A stretch of DNA of 64,000 nt from Xanthostigma xanthostigma (taxonomy: Eukaryota; Arthropoda; Insecta; Raphidioptera; Raphidiidae). The stretch lies in the NCBI GenBank assembly GCA_963575645.1, contig OY754464.1, positions 66,934,948-66,998,947 on the forward strand, written 5' to 3'. Below are positions 22,935 through 33,900 of this stretch, piece by piece; position 1 is the stretch's first letter, and every line of letters starts with the position of its first letter. A program made the translations under genes and the position numbers. The notes under the pieces were generated by a model. That model did no database searches, had not been told where the DNA came from, and saw only the letters and a list, made by a program, of their open reading frames with translations.

Positions 22935-23409
22935 CACTAATAAAAATAAATTCGTGCTCACTGCGACTGCGCACTCGCGCCGAAGGTTATCTCAGATACG
23001 AACCTCCTATGTCTATTCTACACTATATTAATAGTTTGAATGTTGATTTTAGATCTAAAATTGTAAGATGAAACATTATCCTGTCTATACGTCCACTAAC
23101 GCACATGCTTACCACTAACTTTCATCTCGTTATGATCCGCCCAACTCCAGAATAGGGTTTCAAAGTCAATCGGGTTAAAGATGACGTATTTGTGTAAAAA
23201 AGTTGACGAATTAAACACGGTTCTTATCCAATTAGCTTTGATCATAGTATAACGGGTACATAATACTATATAGATATAGTAAAATCAGTCCTCTGTTGGT
23301 ACTTTAACGTTTGGTTAACAATTTCTGTGCCCTTGAGACAGCCAATCACAATCGTGGTCGGTGTCGGCGACAACCGTCAGTTCCTTCGACTTCGTATTAG
23401 AAAAATGTT
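22935..23409. other. Gene-free stretch
   Basis: Nothing recognisable. The text is of mixed composition with no splice-bounded open frame. Confidence 0.4.
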
Positions 23410-23609
23410 TTTTCTTCATACCTCGATCGAAAGTGCTTAGTTTCGGCATCAATATTGTAAGGCAGAAAGTCTAACATTTACTCCTTGGTGGGATTACACG
23501 CCCAAATACGATAAGTTCGTACGTTCGGGCGGTCGTAAAGCAAAAACAACCAATAAACTGTTGTTTAGATGTCGGCCGCCCTTGTGGTGTAATATACTAT
23601 TAAAATGCT
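23410..23609 (+). mobile_element. Family G, short copy
   Basis: Starts ttttttcttcatacctcgat and cgaaagtgc, and ends gtggtgtaatatactatt. The same ends bound the copy at 24765-25193 (-). Internal block ccttggtgggattacacgcc is shared. About 200 bp, non-coding. Confidence 0.65.
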
Positions 23610-24557
23610 ATAAATAAACTCATCTCTAAATACAACACTGTCTCTAAATGCAACACTGACTGGTATGTAGGTAGCACCAATAATAAAACAGTATGAGCGT
23701 GTCTGATCGCTTGGCTAGCTGACACAACCTGCGCAGCTCGTCTGCGCGTTTAAGGTGCTGACAGAGGACTCAATCTATTATACGCATTCTATACTATGCT
23801 TTGATGGTTGGAGTCACTATACGCAGGCATGCGGGCAGCGAGCGAAGCTATAATACAGCTCATGTTCATCTCGTATGGATTTCTTTTTGTCCTATATTCA
23901 ACGTCATGTATAGTTTATAATCAAAGCTGCACATAGTCATAATGGAAAATGTATTATTAAATTCAAAATCCACTTGAGTCTAGCTTAATATTATATATCC
24001 ACGGATGCATTCGTGATGAAACAATGGCGTCGCCGTTAATATTTCTTGCAAATTTAATTATCTTCTTCATTTTCTCGCAGTAATATAAATTGGATTTTAA
24101 AAGTGTAGAGAAAAAATAATTAAATTGCAAGTTTTGAAAATGTGTTCGTTTAAAGGTTTTTTAAGAATGGTCAAGACCGCAAATATTTCACTCTCTGGTT
24201 ATTTGTCTATAAAACACGACCTTCACAACTAAAATAAAATCACCAGCCTTTGCTCATGATAGCTCACCTGTAGCACAAAATAATGTGCAATTTGTTAAAC
24301 AGACATCTGTAAAGATATCCAAATATTGATTTTTTTAGTATTACCTTCAGTCAGTACATATCCAGTCTTTAACGTTAATTAAGGAAGTAATGTATCTTTT
24401 GTTTTCTCTTTAATATTTTTTTGTAATATTGTATGTATGCGCACTTGCATCGTTATGTTACTTACTCTGTAATTGGGCTTTTAGCCTGTAGGGTAAAATC
24501 AATAAATAAATAAATAAACTCTGAGGTTCAGGAAAAAATTCAAATCGGCTTAGTAAA
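23610..24557. other. Gene-free stretch with a possible retroposon tail
   Basis: At about 24460-24523, gggcttttagcctgtagggt is followed by caataaataaataaataaa, resembling the 3' end of a non-LTR retrotransposon with an (AAAT)n tail. No frame upstream supports a body. A 24-bp direct repeat ctctaaatacaacactg / ctctaaatgcaacactg lies near 23625-23660. Confidence 0.4.
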
Positions 24558-25310
24558 TAAAAATTCCAGCCAATTCGGCGACGAAACCATTCCAGCTTCA
24601 AAACTATTGACATTAGTATTAAATATGATATTTGCTGTTCGTTTGCACGGTTAAAATACGTTACGTATACTTGTCAACTACTAACAGATCTACAGAACAA
24701 AAGAACAGCTGTTTTTTTTTATTTCCAAAATATTTCCGAAACTATAAAGTTTAGTAAAAAAAAAGTATATTACACCATAAGGGCCGAAAGTGTGATATTC
24801 TTTTCGCCTCAGACATCATGGCGCGAAGGACAGGGTATCACACTTTCGGCCAGTGTGGTGTATACTATTTTTCTTCACACCTCGGTCGTAAGCACGCTTA
24901 TTAAATACATTAATTAATTAATTACATAAAAACATAGTTAAATGGCAAGCAAGAAGCTTGGAGACTATATACGTAAAAACAAGAATGACAGCTGTTCGCG
25001 GCTAATAACTAAAATGTAATAGGGTTGCTATGGAAACGACATCCAAACAACAGTTGATTGGTTGTTTTTGCTTTACTACCGCACGAACGTACGTATTGTA
25101 GCGTGTATTCCCACCAAGGAGATAATTTTAGACTTTCTGCCCTACAGTTGGTGCCGAAAGTATGCACTTTCGATCGAGGCATGAAGAAAAAATTTTACAA
25201 AACTTTGTTGAAATAATAAATATAGGTAATAATAAACCGTTATGAAAAGTACACCATTATTATATAAAAAACAAGATTATAGCATATGCGCCTGAAGTGC
25301 AGCTATTTTA
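24558..25310 (-). mobile_element. Family A copy split by a family G insertion
   Basis: aaaattccagccaattcggc at the low-coordinate end and tattatataaaaaacaagatt further on match family A in minus orientation. The continuity breaks at about 24764 and resumes at about 25194, where family G is inserted. The left part (accattcc end) is missing beyond 25310. Confidence 0.7.
24765..25193 (-). mobile_element. Family G, long copy with terminal hairpin
   Basis: Low-coordinate end agtatattacaccataaggg, high-coordinate end gcatgaagaaaaaa, the inverse of the 23410 copy. The first 115 bp form a hairpin: ggccgaaagtgtgatattc against ggtatcacactttcggcc, continuing into atattacacca / tggtgtatact. Non-coding. 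Confidence 0.7.
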
Positions 25311-26140
25311 TAGAGGGGCTGTGCAAAAAACTATTTTCCATTTTTGTGAAAATGAATGAATCTCCGTCACTGTATCATAGTTTTTTTTCAGTCGTACATA
25401 GCTTGAATACGAGATAAATGCAGTCCTTTTGAACATTTTAGAGATGACAGCATTTTAACAATGCAATTCATACAAAATTGAAAAAAAACGTAGAACTGAC
25501 GTTTATTTTTAAGAGACAATGTTCGCCTAGGTATTATAGGATTTCTTCAGGGAAAAGACAAACATATTTTTGAAAACATTTTTATTTTCGTACTAGTTAT
25601 AGATACCAGTGTTTTATATCAATGCTTTCTTCTGCGTTTTCTCTCACGTTAATTCGATTTTATCCGCAGATTTCTTCACTCTAGTTTCTATTTTCACAGA
25701 AACACTTTTTTAATCCGGGGTCGTAGTAGGGTAAAAAAGACACTATATTATTATCTAATACCAATTGATAAATGATTACCAAACTTCATCAAAATCGGTG
25801 AACCATTTTCACAGACACAAAACCCAATCGGTTGAGTAGATCTTGAGATATTGTGTACACCGTTTTGAAAAATGTAGTTTTGAGAAAAACGCAAAAGAAA
25901 AAACTAACTGATTGAATGCTTTATGACTAATATGAACTCGTTCTTGCTATAACTTTGGTAATAGTTGAATTTTGAAATAGTTAAACGCTTAAAATATTCT
26001 CAAAGGTATAATAAACAATCATTCATCTACACCCTAAACAAAAATGGATTTTTTGAATATCTCATAACCCTTTAAGTTATGTGACTCGCGTCGTGGGATA
26101 TCCTATCGTCCCTACTTTATCAAATTCAACATTCTTACAT
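25311..26140. other. Gene-free stretch
   Basis: No gene, RNA or element end can be supported. Confidence 0.45.
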
Positions 26141-26337
26141 TTCTGAGAGGTATTTGTAAAGAATTTCGTGGCAGAAGGATCGAAAGTTAAGCAATAATGA
26201 ACTTTTTAAATTTGCATTTAATACTTACGTTTCGATACGTTTTCATCTTCAGAGACAAAACGTATCGAAACGTCAGTATTAAATGCAAGTTAAAAAAGTT
26301 TAGTATTACTTCAAATTCTTTTCAAATACCTCTCATT
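26141..26337. mobile_element. Inverted-repeat MITE
   Basis: Arms pair from gagaggtatttgtaaagaat inward to gcatttaatacttacgtttc and gatacgttttcatcttcag; the other arm reads acaaaacgtatcgaaacgtc, agtattaaatgcaagtt and caaatacctctc. The outer part is imperfect, the inner 40 bp nearly perfect. The loop is about 10 bp. Confidence 0.75.
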
Positions 26338-26412
26338 TACTTCAATGGATCTTAATTACCCTATTTATTGAATAGAGTTAAATTCATTCTTACATTTCCT
26401 TGAATCTATATT

Positions 26413-26815
26413 TTGGAAATGGCTAAATATGTAAAACCGAATATTGCTTCCTTCACTCATAATAATGAAGTACATGAGTATAACACGCGCCAAAACAGTT
26501 ATGTTTATATAGGCTATTACCGGCTCAGTTTTTATAAAAAAAGTCCTGTGTGTTCTGGCAGTGCTATTTATAATAAATTGCATGAATCAATCCGACGCAC
26601 CAACGACTTTAACAGCTTCAAGCGTATTTAAAAAAATAATTGAGCAATCTTTTTATTCACTAGACGATTTTTATACCTCGTAAGTTGTATACATATTGGC
26701 ACTTTCATACTATTTTATTTTTCTATGTTCTATTTCTTGCATTTTGTATGTTGTGACTTGTCATATTCAAACTATGTTTTGACGCTGAATAAACTATCTA
26801 TCTATCTATATAATT
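26413..26815 (+). pseudogene. 3' end of a non-LTR retrotransposon (jockey/CR1-like)
   Basis: The frame at 26413-26631 includes HEYNTRQ and, later, AIYNKLHESIRRTNDFNSFK. This matches the C-terminal pattern of jockey/CR1-group reverse transcriptase ORFs: a YNTR motif, then a KSPxxxGxxxYNxLP-like block, then FKxxL. A stop follows, and a shifted frame continues briefly (EQSFYSLDDFYTS) before a stop near 26690. The tail ends gaataaac then four CTAT repeats (about 26795-26811), a typical simple 3' tail. The 5' part is missing, as is usual for target-primed integration. Confidence 0.7.
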
Positions 26816-27256
26816 TGTTTTCAAAACATATTTTCAAAATTTTGAAATCAACGCAAACGAGTAGGTGTGTTTTTCAACCCGTTGCGTCTCACTGAATTTA
26901 AACAATGTAACACAACAATGTAAATGTAAATTGGATAGATCAAGTGGTCGTGGCATAAAATATCAGTTAAGTGCAAGCAGTCAGCGAGCAGGAAATGACG
27001 AGTGCTGTTATAATATACTGCCCACGAGCTTCCGGTGCCTGTCACGACTACATTCTACAAATAAGCATCTTTGTTTGTGAGCTTATCTCTATAGTAAAAT
27101 AATTACATATTTTAATACAGTATGGAGTGCTGCGTGGTTGTTTTAATTCTGTGGTTTTCATACAGGATAAATTTTAAGCTGATTCTTCTTTTAGCAGTGT
27201 ATAGAAACCAAATAGACGAACAAATATTTCAAGTAACTTTTTTATCAAAACTCAAA

Positions 27257-28094
27257 AATAGTTGGCAAAACCAAAAGTGCACATCCCGCAAGTTTTCCAC
27301 TGTATGATTAAAAAATAACAATTAAAAAATATTTTTAATAAATTTTAATAAATTTAAAGAAATAAATAATTAAAAATTGAAAAAATATTTTTTTTTAAGT
27401 TTGCAAAAATAAAAAAAATTAAGAACTATACATAATATAATATATAATTAATATCAAGTGGAATAAAATAAAACAAAATAAAAAGAAAAAAAAAAGAAAA
27501 AAATCAATGATTTCGTAAGGAATCGAACCCAGGACCTTGCCCTTGGGGATCCAACGGCATAACCATTACGCCACGGCGGCCTACTACGTGTAGTGGTGTT
27601 ATCACGGTATAGAAGTGTAGCACTTGTTTTATGAATTACACTATATTTACACAGCAATTTTTATATTGTTTTTTTAAACTATTAGCTGTCAAAAATAATA
27701 AAATAAAACTGTTTATAAAAATTAAACTACTGAACACATTTTAGTGAATTTAAATAGGGTTCTGGTCTGATAGTAAACAAAGTGAATAAAATATAACCCA
27801 AGGCAATCCGACCAAAATTGCGATCTGTAGAGTCGTGACGTACGTACATACGTACAGACCAACCGACAACTGCTGTTTGTGATTTTCAATTACAATTTTA
27901 ATAGTATTTATGAACTCGAATTGATTTAAAAATGGTTCTGTTTTATAGATTAGAATCTCCTCTTTTCAAAAAGCTTCAATTTGAATGGATTTCGTGTGAA
28001 ATTAACTTAGATATAACTTCTTATATGAACGAAAGTCAGCTCTGACGCACAAAGCAATAATAAAGCACATACCGCTAGTTTAGCGGTATGTGCA
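27257..28094 (-). mobile_element. tRNA-bearing repeat element, copy 1
   Basis: Nearly identical along its length to 36009-36862. Boundaries are agttggcaaaaccaaaagtg and the 12-bp hairpin gcacataccgct / agcggtatgtgc at the high end. In minus orientation, the hairpin comes first, then about 480 bp of unique body. The tRNA-like block with Pol III boxes follows, then about 250 bp of A/T-rich tail containing attccacttgatatt. That order is unlike a normal SINE, whose tRNA head is at the 5' end. Same flanking architecture is seen in the arms of the palindrome at 29168-30522. Confidence 0.75.
27511..27582 (-). ncRNA. tRNA-like block with Pol III A and B boxes
   Basis: Minus strand reads GGCCGCCGTGGCGTAATGG, with TGGCGTAATGGTTA fitting an A box, and GGTTCGATTCC is a perfect B box. 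The two ends do not pair into a 7-bp acceptor stem, so it is not a functional tRNA. It may drive Pol III transcription of the surrounding element. A T-rich run follows shortly downstream. Confidence 0.65.
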
Positions 28095-28528
28095 ATTGAG
28101 GAATAAGCTTTCAAAGTTTGATTAAATCTTATCAAATTTTGAGGTCTGTTCTGGTGTTATGTTATGTCACTATGGAAATATGTTATGTCATTTTCAAGTA
28201 TTCACAGAAATTGTTCGAAGTTGGATACAAAGATGCGTGCGTCGTAGCCATGCTTCCTATACATGCTTGTAGTAGCGACAAGGGCCTTCCGCGAATTATT
28301 TGGGATGCATTTCTGATTTGTGCTATCATTTCTTCGCGTGTGTTAACCGAAATTTTGAAATTAAATAAAATTTAAAAAATAATTAAACTTTTAAAGGCTG
28401 TTCCTCTCTTATTTTTGAGTTTTGATAAAAATGTTTCTCAAATTAATATTTGTTCGTCTACCTATTTGATTTTTACACGCTGTTAAAAAGAAGAAGCAAC
28501 TTAAAAATCATTCTGTATATGGAATTAA

Positions 28529-29075
28529 AAAAAAAAACTTCGGAGAAGTAAAAACTTCGTTCTGTGCTAAATTCAAAAACTTGAGGCGACTGAATCTCAG
28601 AATTATAACTTAAAAAAAAAGAATTTCGAGGCAGACAAGAAATTGAAATCAAGCTCGAAATTCTGTGCCTAAGACGTCGAAAAAAAAATGAATTTTGAGG
28701 CAGACAAGGAATTTAAATCCAACTTCGAAATTCTGTGCTTATAAAAGCTACAAGAGCAACAGCAAAAAAATGCAAAGACGGTGTTCGCATAACTCCTTTA
28801 GTTACCACTAAAAAAACGCCGTCTGTGCACTTTTTTTTTGCTGTTGCTCTTGTAGCTTTTATAAGCACAGAATTTCGAAGTTGGATTTAAATTCCTTGTC
28901 TGCCTCAAAATTCATTTTTTTTTCGACGTCTTAGGCACAGAATTTCGAGCTTGATTTCAATTTCTTGTCTGCCTCGAAATTCTTTTTTTTTAAGTTATAA
29001 TTCTGAGATTCAGTCGCCTCAAGTTTTTGAATTTAGCACAGAACGAAGTTTTTACTTCTCCGAAGTTTTTTTTTT
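28529..29075. mobile_element. Foldback element P1
   Basis: Palindrome of about 547 bp centred near 28802, arms about 250 bp with few mismatches. Each arm is a string of three small hairpins, each followed by TTCTGTGC: acttcggagaagt, then gaatttcgag...ctcgaaattc, then gaattttgag...cttcgaaattc. The loop carries ataactcctttagttac. The homologous palindrome at 31118-31673 has its loop inverted. Confidence 0.85.
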
Positions 29076-29160
29076 AAGATTTCACGTCTTTTTCCAAAGT
29101 GTGAGACATTATTTTTATTTTTCTCCAAAAAATAAACATATGTGCATTTTTAGAATTAAG
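29076..29160. repeat. Inverted duplication flank, left
   Basis: aagatttcacgtctttttcc, aaagtgtgagacattatttt and catatgtgcattttt are the inverse of 31035-31117. This shows that the whole 28529-29160 block is duplicated in inverted orientation at 31035-31673. Confidence 0.8.
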
Positions 29161-29631
29161 AGGCCACAGATTCCATGAAGGCCAATTTTTAAGGCATGAA
29201 AAAAAATCAATGAACAAGGCCAACCATTAAAAATACAAAATTTTTTCATATCATTTGTAAAATACTTATTTTGCATTAAAAAAAGAAGTTTCACTTTGAA
29301 AACTTTCCTCTTTTTAATTTTTGTTGCACTTTTTATGATGAATATGTTTTTTAATAAATTAAATTATTTAAATCTAACTTCAATCATATATTTTGTTATT
29401 TTTTAATAAAAAATTTGACGAAAGTGTATTTTTCAAAAAACAAGAAAATAAAAAAAATTAAAAATTAAAAAAGAAATAAAAATATGTATATGAGAAAAAA
29501 ATTGAGAAAATAAAAAAATCAATTAAAAATATAAAAAAAATGTAAATAAAAAAAAAATAAAAATAAAAAATATGATTATAAATAAATATCAAGTGGAAAT
29601 AAAATGGAGTAAAAAAAAAATTTTTCCAATG

Positions 29632-29713
29632 ATGCTGGCGGGAATCGAACCCGAGACCCTGTTATTAGTGTTATTACTAGTCTAACGTCGTAACCGCTAG
29701 TCCACGGGCACGC
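29632..29713 (-). ncRNA. tRNA-like block, left arm of P2
   Basis: Minus strand: gtgcccgTGGACTAGCGGTTA (A-box-like) and GGTTCGATTCC (B box), then cgccagcatc. No acceptor pairing, and the region between the boxes is longer than in a tRNA. Different in sequence from the 27511 block. Confidence 0.6.
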
Positions 29714-30032
29714 CTAGAGTATAAGCTGTTATTGTGGTACAGCAGTATATATGGGTGATACGAAAAATCGGTCCTATGAAAGTCACGTGGTCACAGAACT
29801 ATAAAACTTGGAAACTGGTCGAAGAATCTCGCTAGAGATTCTTTTCTGTGCTAAATGCCAACGAATCTCTAGCGTATTCTTATACATTGATTTTGCCTTT
29901 GTCCCATATAACGCCGTGTATATGAAGCAAGTTTCCAAGTTTTATAGTTCTGTGACCACGTGACTTTCATAGGACCGATTTTTCGTATCACCCATATATA
30001 CTTCTGTACCACAATAACAGCTTATAGTCTGA

Positions 30033-30112
30033 GTGTGCCCGTGGACTAGCGGTAACGACGTTAGGCTAGTAATAACTAATAACAGGGTCTTGAGTTCGAT
30101 TCCCGCCAGCAT
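30033..30112 (+). ncRNA. tRNA-like block, right arm of P2
   Basis: Plus-strand counterpart of 29632-29713, with gtgcccgtggactagcggta and a B box changed by one base (AGTTCGATTCC). Facing the opposite way, the two blocks would transcribe outward from the palindrome centre if active. Confidence 0.6.
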
Positions 30113-30717
30113 CATTGGAAAATTTGTTTTTCAATTTTTAATTTGTTTTTATGTTTTTAATTGTTTTTTTAGTTTTAATTTATTTTCTCAATTTTTTCTC
30201 ATATATTTTTATTTCTTTTTTAATTTTTAATTTTTATTATTTTCTTGTTTTTTGAAAAATTCACTTTCGTCAAATCTTTTATTAAAAAATAACAAAATAT
30301 ATGATTGAAGTTAGATTTAAATAAATTAATTTATTAAAAAACATATTTATCATAAAAAGTGCAACAAAAATTAAAAAGTGAAAAGATTACGAAGTGAAAC
30401 TTCTTTTTTTAATGCAAAATAAGTATTTTACAAATGATATGAAAAAAAATTTGTATTTTTAATGGTGGGCTTTGTTCATTGATTTTTTTTCCATGCCTTC
30501 AAAATGTGCCTTCATGGAATCTTCAAGAATATCCATATTTCAAATGAATATAAAAAAGAATCATGTATCACAGAGCATAGACTTGTTATAGCTCATTTTT
30601 ATTTTTAATAGACTTCACATGGATTGTTTACAAATTGAATGTCATGGTATTCGCATGGAGGTGTGATGAGCCGATTGCACCACTAGGTGTTGCACCGCGC
30701 CAGCACTGAACTACGCG

Positions 30718-30860
30718 GCAAAATATAAATGCACTTTTGTAGTACTGTTTGTTAAATGAGAAGTAAAAATCAAAAGTCGATTATTGCAATTTCTATAACC
30801 GACTTTTGATTGTTACTTCTTATTTAACAAACTACAAAAGTGCATTTATATTTGGCGCGT
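30718..30860. mobile_element. Small palindromic MITE P3
   Basis: Arms: aaatataaatgcacttttgt, ttgttaaatgagaagtaa, atcaaaagtcg; inverse arm: cgacttttgat, ttacttcttatttaacaa, acaaaagtgcatttatattt. The loop is attattgcaatttctataac. About 143 bp. Confidence 0.8.
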
Positions 30861-31034
30861 AATCAAGTGCTGCCACGATATAACTTACATGTCACGCCCA
30901 CAAATACATGAGAGACGCGCTCGAAACCACAGTTGCATGGAGTAAGGATCGTGTTGTTTTTTACAATACATATTCTAATTTCGGAGATTCATTGCATTTA
31001 AATACAACAATATGAACACTTTTATTGCATTTAA

Positions 31035-31117
31035 ATACAACAATATAAAAAATGCACATATGCTTATTTTGGAGGAAAAATAAAAATAATGTCTCACACT
31101 TTGGAAAAAGACGTGAA
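31035..31117. repeat. Inverted duplication flank, right
   Basis: Inverse of 29076-29160, with small differences (aataagcatatgtg against aataaacatatgtg). Confidence 0.8.
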
Positions 31118-31673
31118 ATCTTAAAAAAAAACTTCGGAGAAGTAAAAACTTCGTTCTGTGCTAAATTCAAAAACTTGAGGCGACTGAATCTTAAGATTAT
31201 AACTTAAAAAAAAAAGAATTTCGAGGCAGACAAGAAATTGAAATCAAGCTCGAAATTCTGTACGTAAGACGTCGAAAAAAAATGAATTTCGAGGCAGACA
31301 AGGAATTGAAATCCAACCTTGAAATTCTGTGCTTATAAAAGCTACAAGAGCAACAGCAAAAAAAAGTGCACAGACGGCGTTTTTTTAGTAGTAACTAAAG
31401 GAGTTATGCGAACACCGTCTTTGCATTTTTTTTGCTGTTGCTCTTGTAGCTTTTATAAGCACAGAATTTCAAGGTTGGATTTCAATTCCTTGTCTGCCTC
31501 GAAATTCATTTTTTTTCGACGTCTTACGCACAGAATTTCGAGCTTGATTTCAATTTCTTGTCTGCCTCGAAATTCTTTTTTTTTTAAGTTATAATCTTAA
31601 GATTCAGTCGCCTCAAGTTTTTGAATTTAGCACAGAACGAAGTTTTTACTTCTCCGAAGTTTTTTTTTAAGAT
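31118..31673. mobile_element. Foldback element P1', inverted copy of P1
   Basis: Palindrome centred near 31396 with the same three hairpin plus TTCTGTGC modules per arm. The asymmetrical loop runs opposite to that of P1, confirming inversion of the whole block. Confidence 0.85.
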
Positions 31674-31790
31674 CTCATATACACGGCGTTATATGGGAGC
31701 TAGGCAAAATCAATGTATAAGAATACGTTAGAGATACGTCGGCATTTGGCACAGAAAAGAATCTCTAACGAGATTCTTCGATACATCTAA
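31674..31790 (-). repeat. Copy of the P2 central block
   Basis: Minus strand gaatctcgttagagattctt, tctgtgccaaatgcc, atacattgattttgcct and cccatataacgccgtgtata match 29826-29935 in P2. This links P2 to the P1 block as parts of one modular family. Confidence 0.7.
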
Positions 31791-31798
31791 ATGTAGTA

Positions 31799-32600
31799 CA
31801 GTAGAACTCCAATTATCCGAGGTAACATGGGGAACACCCTACTCGGATATCTGAAAACTCGGATAATTCGGATTTATCTTTTATTCATTAAAAAAATAAA
31901 CACAAATGTACTTTAAACGGTTTTTAAACCTTTTTACCATGTAAATATTTTTATTAATAAATTACTTTATCGCCCCGACGATTTTATTGCGAAAGAAACA
32001 ACAAAAATTAATAAAATAATGAAAGAAGTCTTGTACGCAGTGATTGTTTTATCTGGATATACAATTTAACCCTTAATCGCTATTGTCACTCGATAAGTCA
32101 AGTAAGTACGGGACATTCAGGGCGTTTATGGGACAGTTTCAACCGTGCATATCTGCTTTTATTGGTTCAATAAAACGGTGCTTTATAGGAGAGCTTTTCA
32201 ATAAAATGTACTGACAAGATTGCCAAAGTGGTTCAAGAAAGCTTTCTTGAGTTTGTTTGCTTTTTATTTGCTTTAAAACAAAATATACATTGAAAATTAT
32301 ATAGCCGTGTCGTCTTTCAAGTCCTTGTCGATATAGTTCAGTGTTTTGTAGAGGCTTTGTTAATCGAAAATGTGAATCGAGTGATTTTCATATAAAGGTC
32401 ATACATGATTAATAATTACTGTCCACATATTTCATTGTTTTGCCGTATTCAAAATTTGGAAACTATGGAAGGTTGGTTAATAATTTATGAATTGGTCCCA
32501 CCTGTCCCTCCCCTCTTGCTAGACCAATGCAGGCAGCAAATCATCTCAAGCTATCGAGAAATGTATTTTCATAGATATAATTCAATTATTAAAATGACAT
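31799..32600 (+). mobile_element. Possible pogo-like transposon end and decayed body
   Basis: TA followed by CAGTAGAACTCCAATTATCC, then actcggataattcgg, is typical of pogo/Tigger-like ends, where CAGT...AACYCC...TTATCCG is common. No matching right end was found, so the extent is a guess. The 65-codon frame at 32405-32602 shows no DDE motif. Confidence 0.45.
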
Positions 32601-32716
32601 AGAAAAATACACACTGTTGCGACCTTTTTCTTGTAGAAAAAGTTCATGGAAAATTCTCAAAAAAAATATTTTATTATTTCTTTGTAACGTAAAATCCAAC
32701 CTTAAAAAATTATAGC

Positions 32717-32990
32717 TAAACAAAATCTAAAAAACACGCTTTTGTAACAATCTGCACTAAAAAGTAAAAAATAATTTTTAAATATAATGATTTTGTTTAA
32801 CAACAATAGGATGTCCCCCAATTCGATTTTTTGGAGAAGCCTAAAATGAGAATGATTTATTCAAAAATTTAAATTATATCGAGTTGTGGGACATCCTAAC
32901 GCTCTTAAACAAAATTCTTATATTTAAAAATGTTTTTTAATTTTTACTGCACACTGCTATTAAAGCGTGTTTTTGTAGTTTTTTTTTACT
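32717..32990. mobile_element. Long inverted-repeat MITE
   Basis: Arms of about 110 bp: aacacgcttttgtaacaatc, ctgcactaaaaagtaaaa, aataggatgtccc; inverse arm gggacatcctaa, tttaatttttactgcacac, aaagcgtgtttttgtag. Loop about 45 bp. Identity about 80% by eye. Confidence 0.7.
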
Positions 32991-33126
32991 ATATTTTTAA
33001 TTATCTTACTAAAACCACGTCTACGTGTAGACAATGCAACGTACAACACTTCACGGCTCGTTAGCTGCTTACAGTAATTTACAAGTTACGTAATCAATGT
33101 ATATAAATTATTTATATATTTACAAA

Positions 33127-33536
33127 TCTATATAGGTACCTATATAAAATTCCCGTGTCTCAATTTTGGCCGCTGTAATCTCCGAAACCACTGAACAGAT
33201 TTTAATGAAATTTTGTAAATGTGTCTTGCTTGGTGCAACTTACGCTTTAGGATAGTTTTTATTAAATATTTTGTACAAAATTTCAGTATTTTCTCAAAAA
33301 ACCTTTTTTAGTAACACGTAGGTAACGACATTTGTTCTATCAGGTCTAGTGTTGTTTGTTTGCTTCTGAACTAATAGTTCAGAACCAGACAAAAAACGCT
33401 GTTTAGTACCAAATAGCGACATCTGTTAGAACTTGCAATTTGCTCAAAGCTATTAGTTCAGACGCCGGGCCACAAACGAAATATATTTTGCAGAATTGTA
33501 TTTATTGTACCAGGGTGAAACGGGAAGGACCGCTAT
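33127..33536 (+). mobile_element. Short Helitron
   Basis: A|TCTATATAGGTACCTATATA, then attcccgtgtctcaattttg at the 5' end. The 3' end is gggtgaaacgggaaggaccgCTAT, with the final G mutated. Same family as the fragment at 1194. Confidence 0.65.
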
Positions 33537-33760
33537 AATATTGTAATAATATTGCAATAAGTGTGAAAGTTTGGATGTAACTACTCATCCGATTTCAAAA
33601 TGTTTCCACCAATATTTAGAATGGTCCGTCAGGATGGATACAGTCTATATATTATCACGTTTAAATAAAAGCGCTTTTCTGGAGATCAATTTTGCAACGC
33701 AAGTCGACGAAAAAACGGCGACAATCTACAAATTCGAGCGTAGCTGAACCGGACCGCTAG
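33537..33760 (+). mobile_element. Short Helitron, second type, abutting
   Basis: Ends gctgaaccggaccgCTAG|T at 33757-33760. Matches 14889-15123 (-) over ccaatatttagaatgg, aaataaaagcgcttttc and aagtcgacgaa. Its 5' end abuts the previous Helitron, a head-to-tail arrangement common for this class. Confidence 0.65.
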
Positions 33761-33764
33761 TATT

Positions 33765-33900
33765 TATATAAATTATTGTATTGTCATGAGTTCTTAATAC
33801 GTGTGGAAAATTTCAGATTATTCAGACGTCTTGAAGTGGATGAAAATTAATTTGAAAGATTCTATTACATACCTAGATAAATACATACATAGAAGTAAAG
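33765..33900 (+). repeat. Family H dispersed repeat
   Basis: attattgtattgtcatgagt, gtggaaaatttcag and cttgaagtggatgaaa match the copies at 12290 and 63095. Confidence 0.5.

Larger units (their letters stand above)
27150..28515. mobile_element. Family T transposon with inverted ends, interrupted
   Basis: 27160-27256 (gattcttcttttagcagtgt; atagacgaacaaatattt) is the imperfect inverse of 28405-28515 (caaattaatatttgttcgtc; acacgctgttaaaaagaaga). The same block occurs at 18600. The 838-bp tRNA-like element sits at 27257-28094 inside. The remaining core has an 85-codon frame at 28118-28375 (+) with no recognised domain. Confidence 0.6.
29168..30522. mobile_element. Giant foldback P2 carrying two tRNA-like blocks
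   Basis: Palindrome of 1355 bp centred near 29845. Outer ends agattccatgaagg and ccttcatggaatct match exactly. Inner arms match over ataaaacttggaaac and gtcacagaactat. Each arm carries, from centre outward, a 100-bp block, a tRNA-like block, a variable A/T-rich run containing tttccacttgatatt (left arm), and a gaagtgaaacttc motif. The A/T-rich part has diverged most. The centre holds the hairpin gaatctcgctagagattc followed by ttttctgtgc. Confidence 0.85.

Noticed and set aside
26413..26631. Independent host gene of 72 codons
   Set aside because: The YNTR motif, downstream continuation and CTAT tail identify it as the end of a non-LTR retrotransposon.
29632..30112. A pair of genuine tRNA genes in head-to-head orientation
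   Set aside because: The boxes are good but the acceptor ends do not pair; they are arms of a palindrome.
28529..31673. CRISPR array or bacterial inverted-repeat locus
   Set aside because: No regular spacer-repeat alternation; the organism is eukaryotic and the structures are large palindromes.
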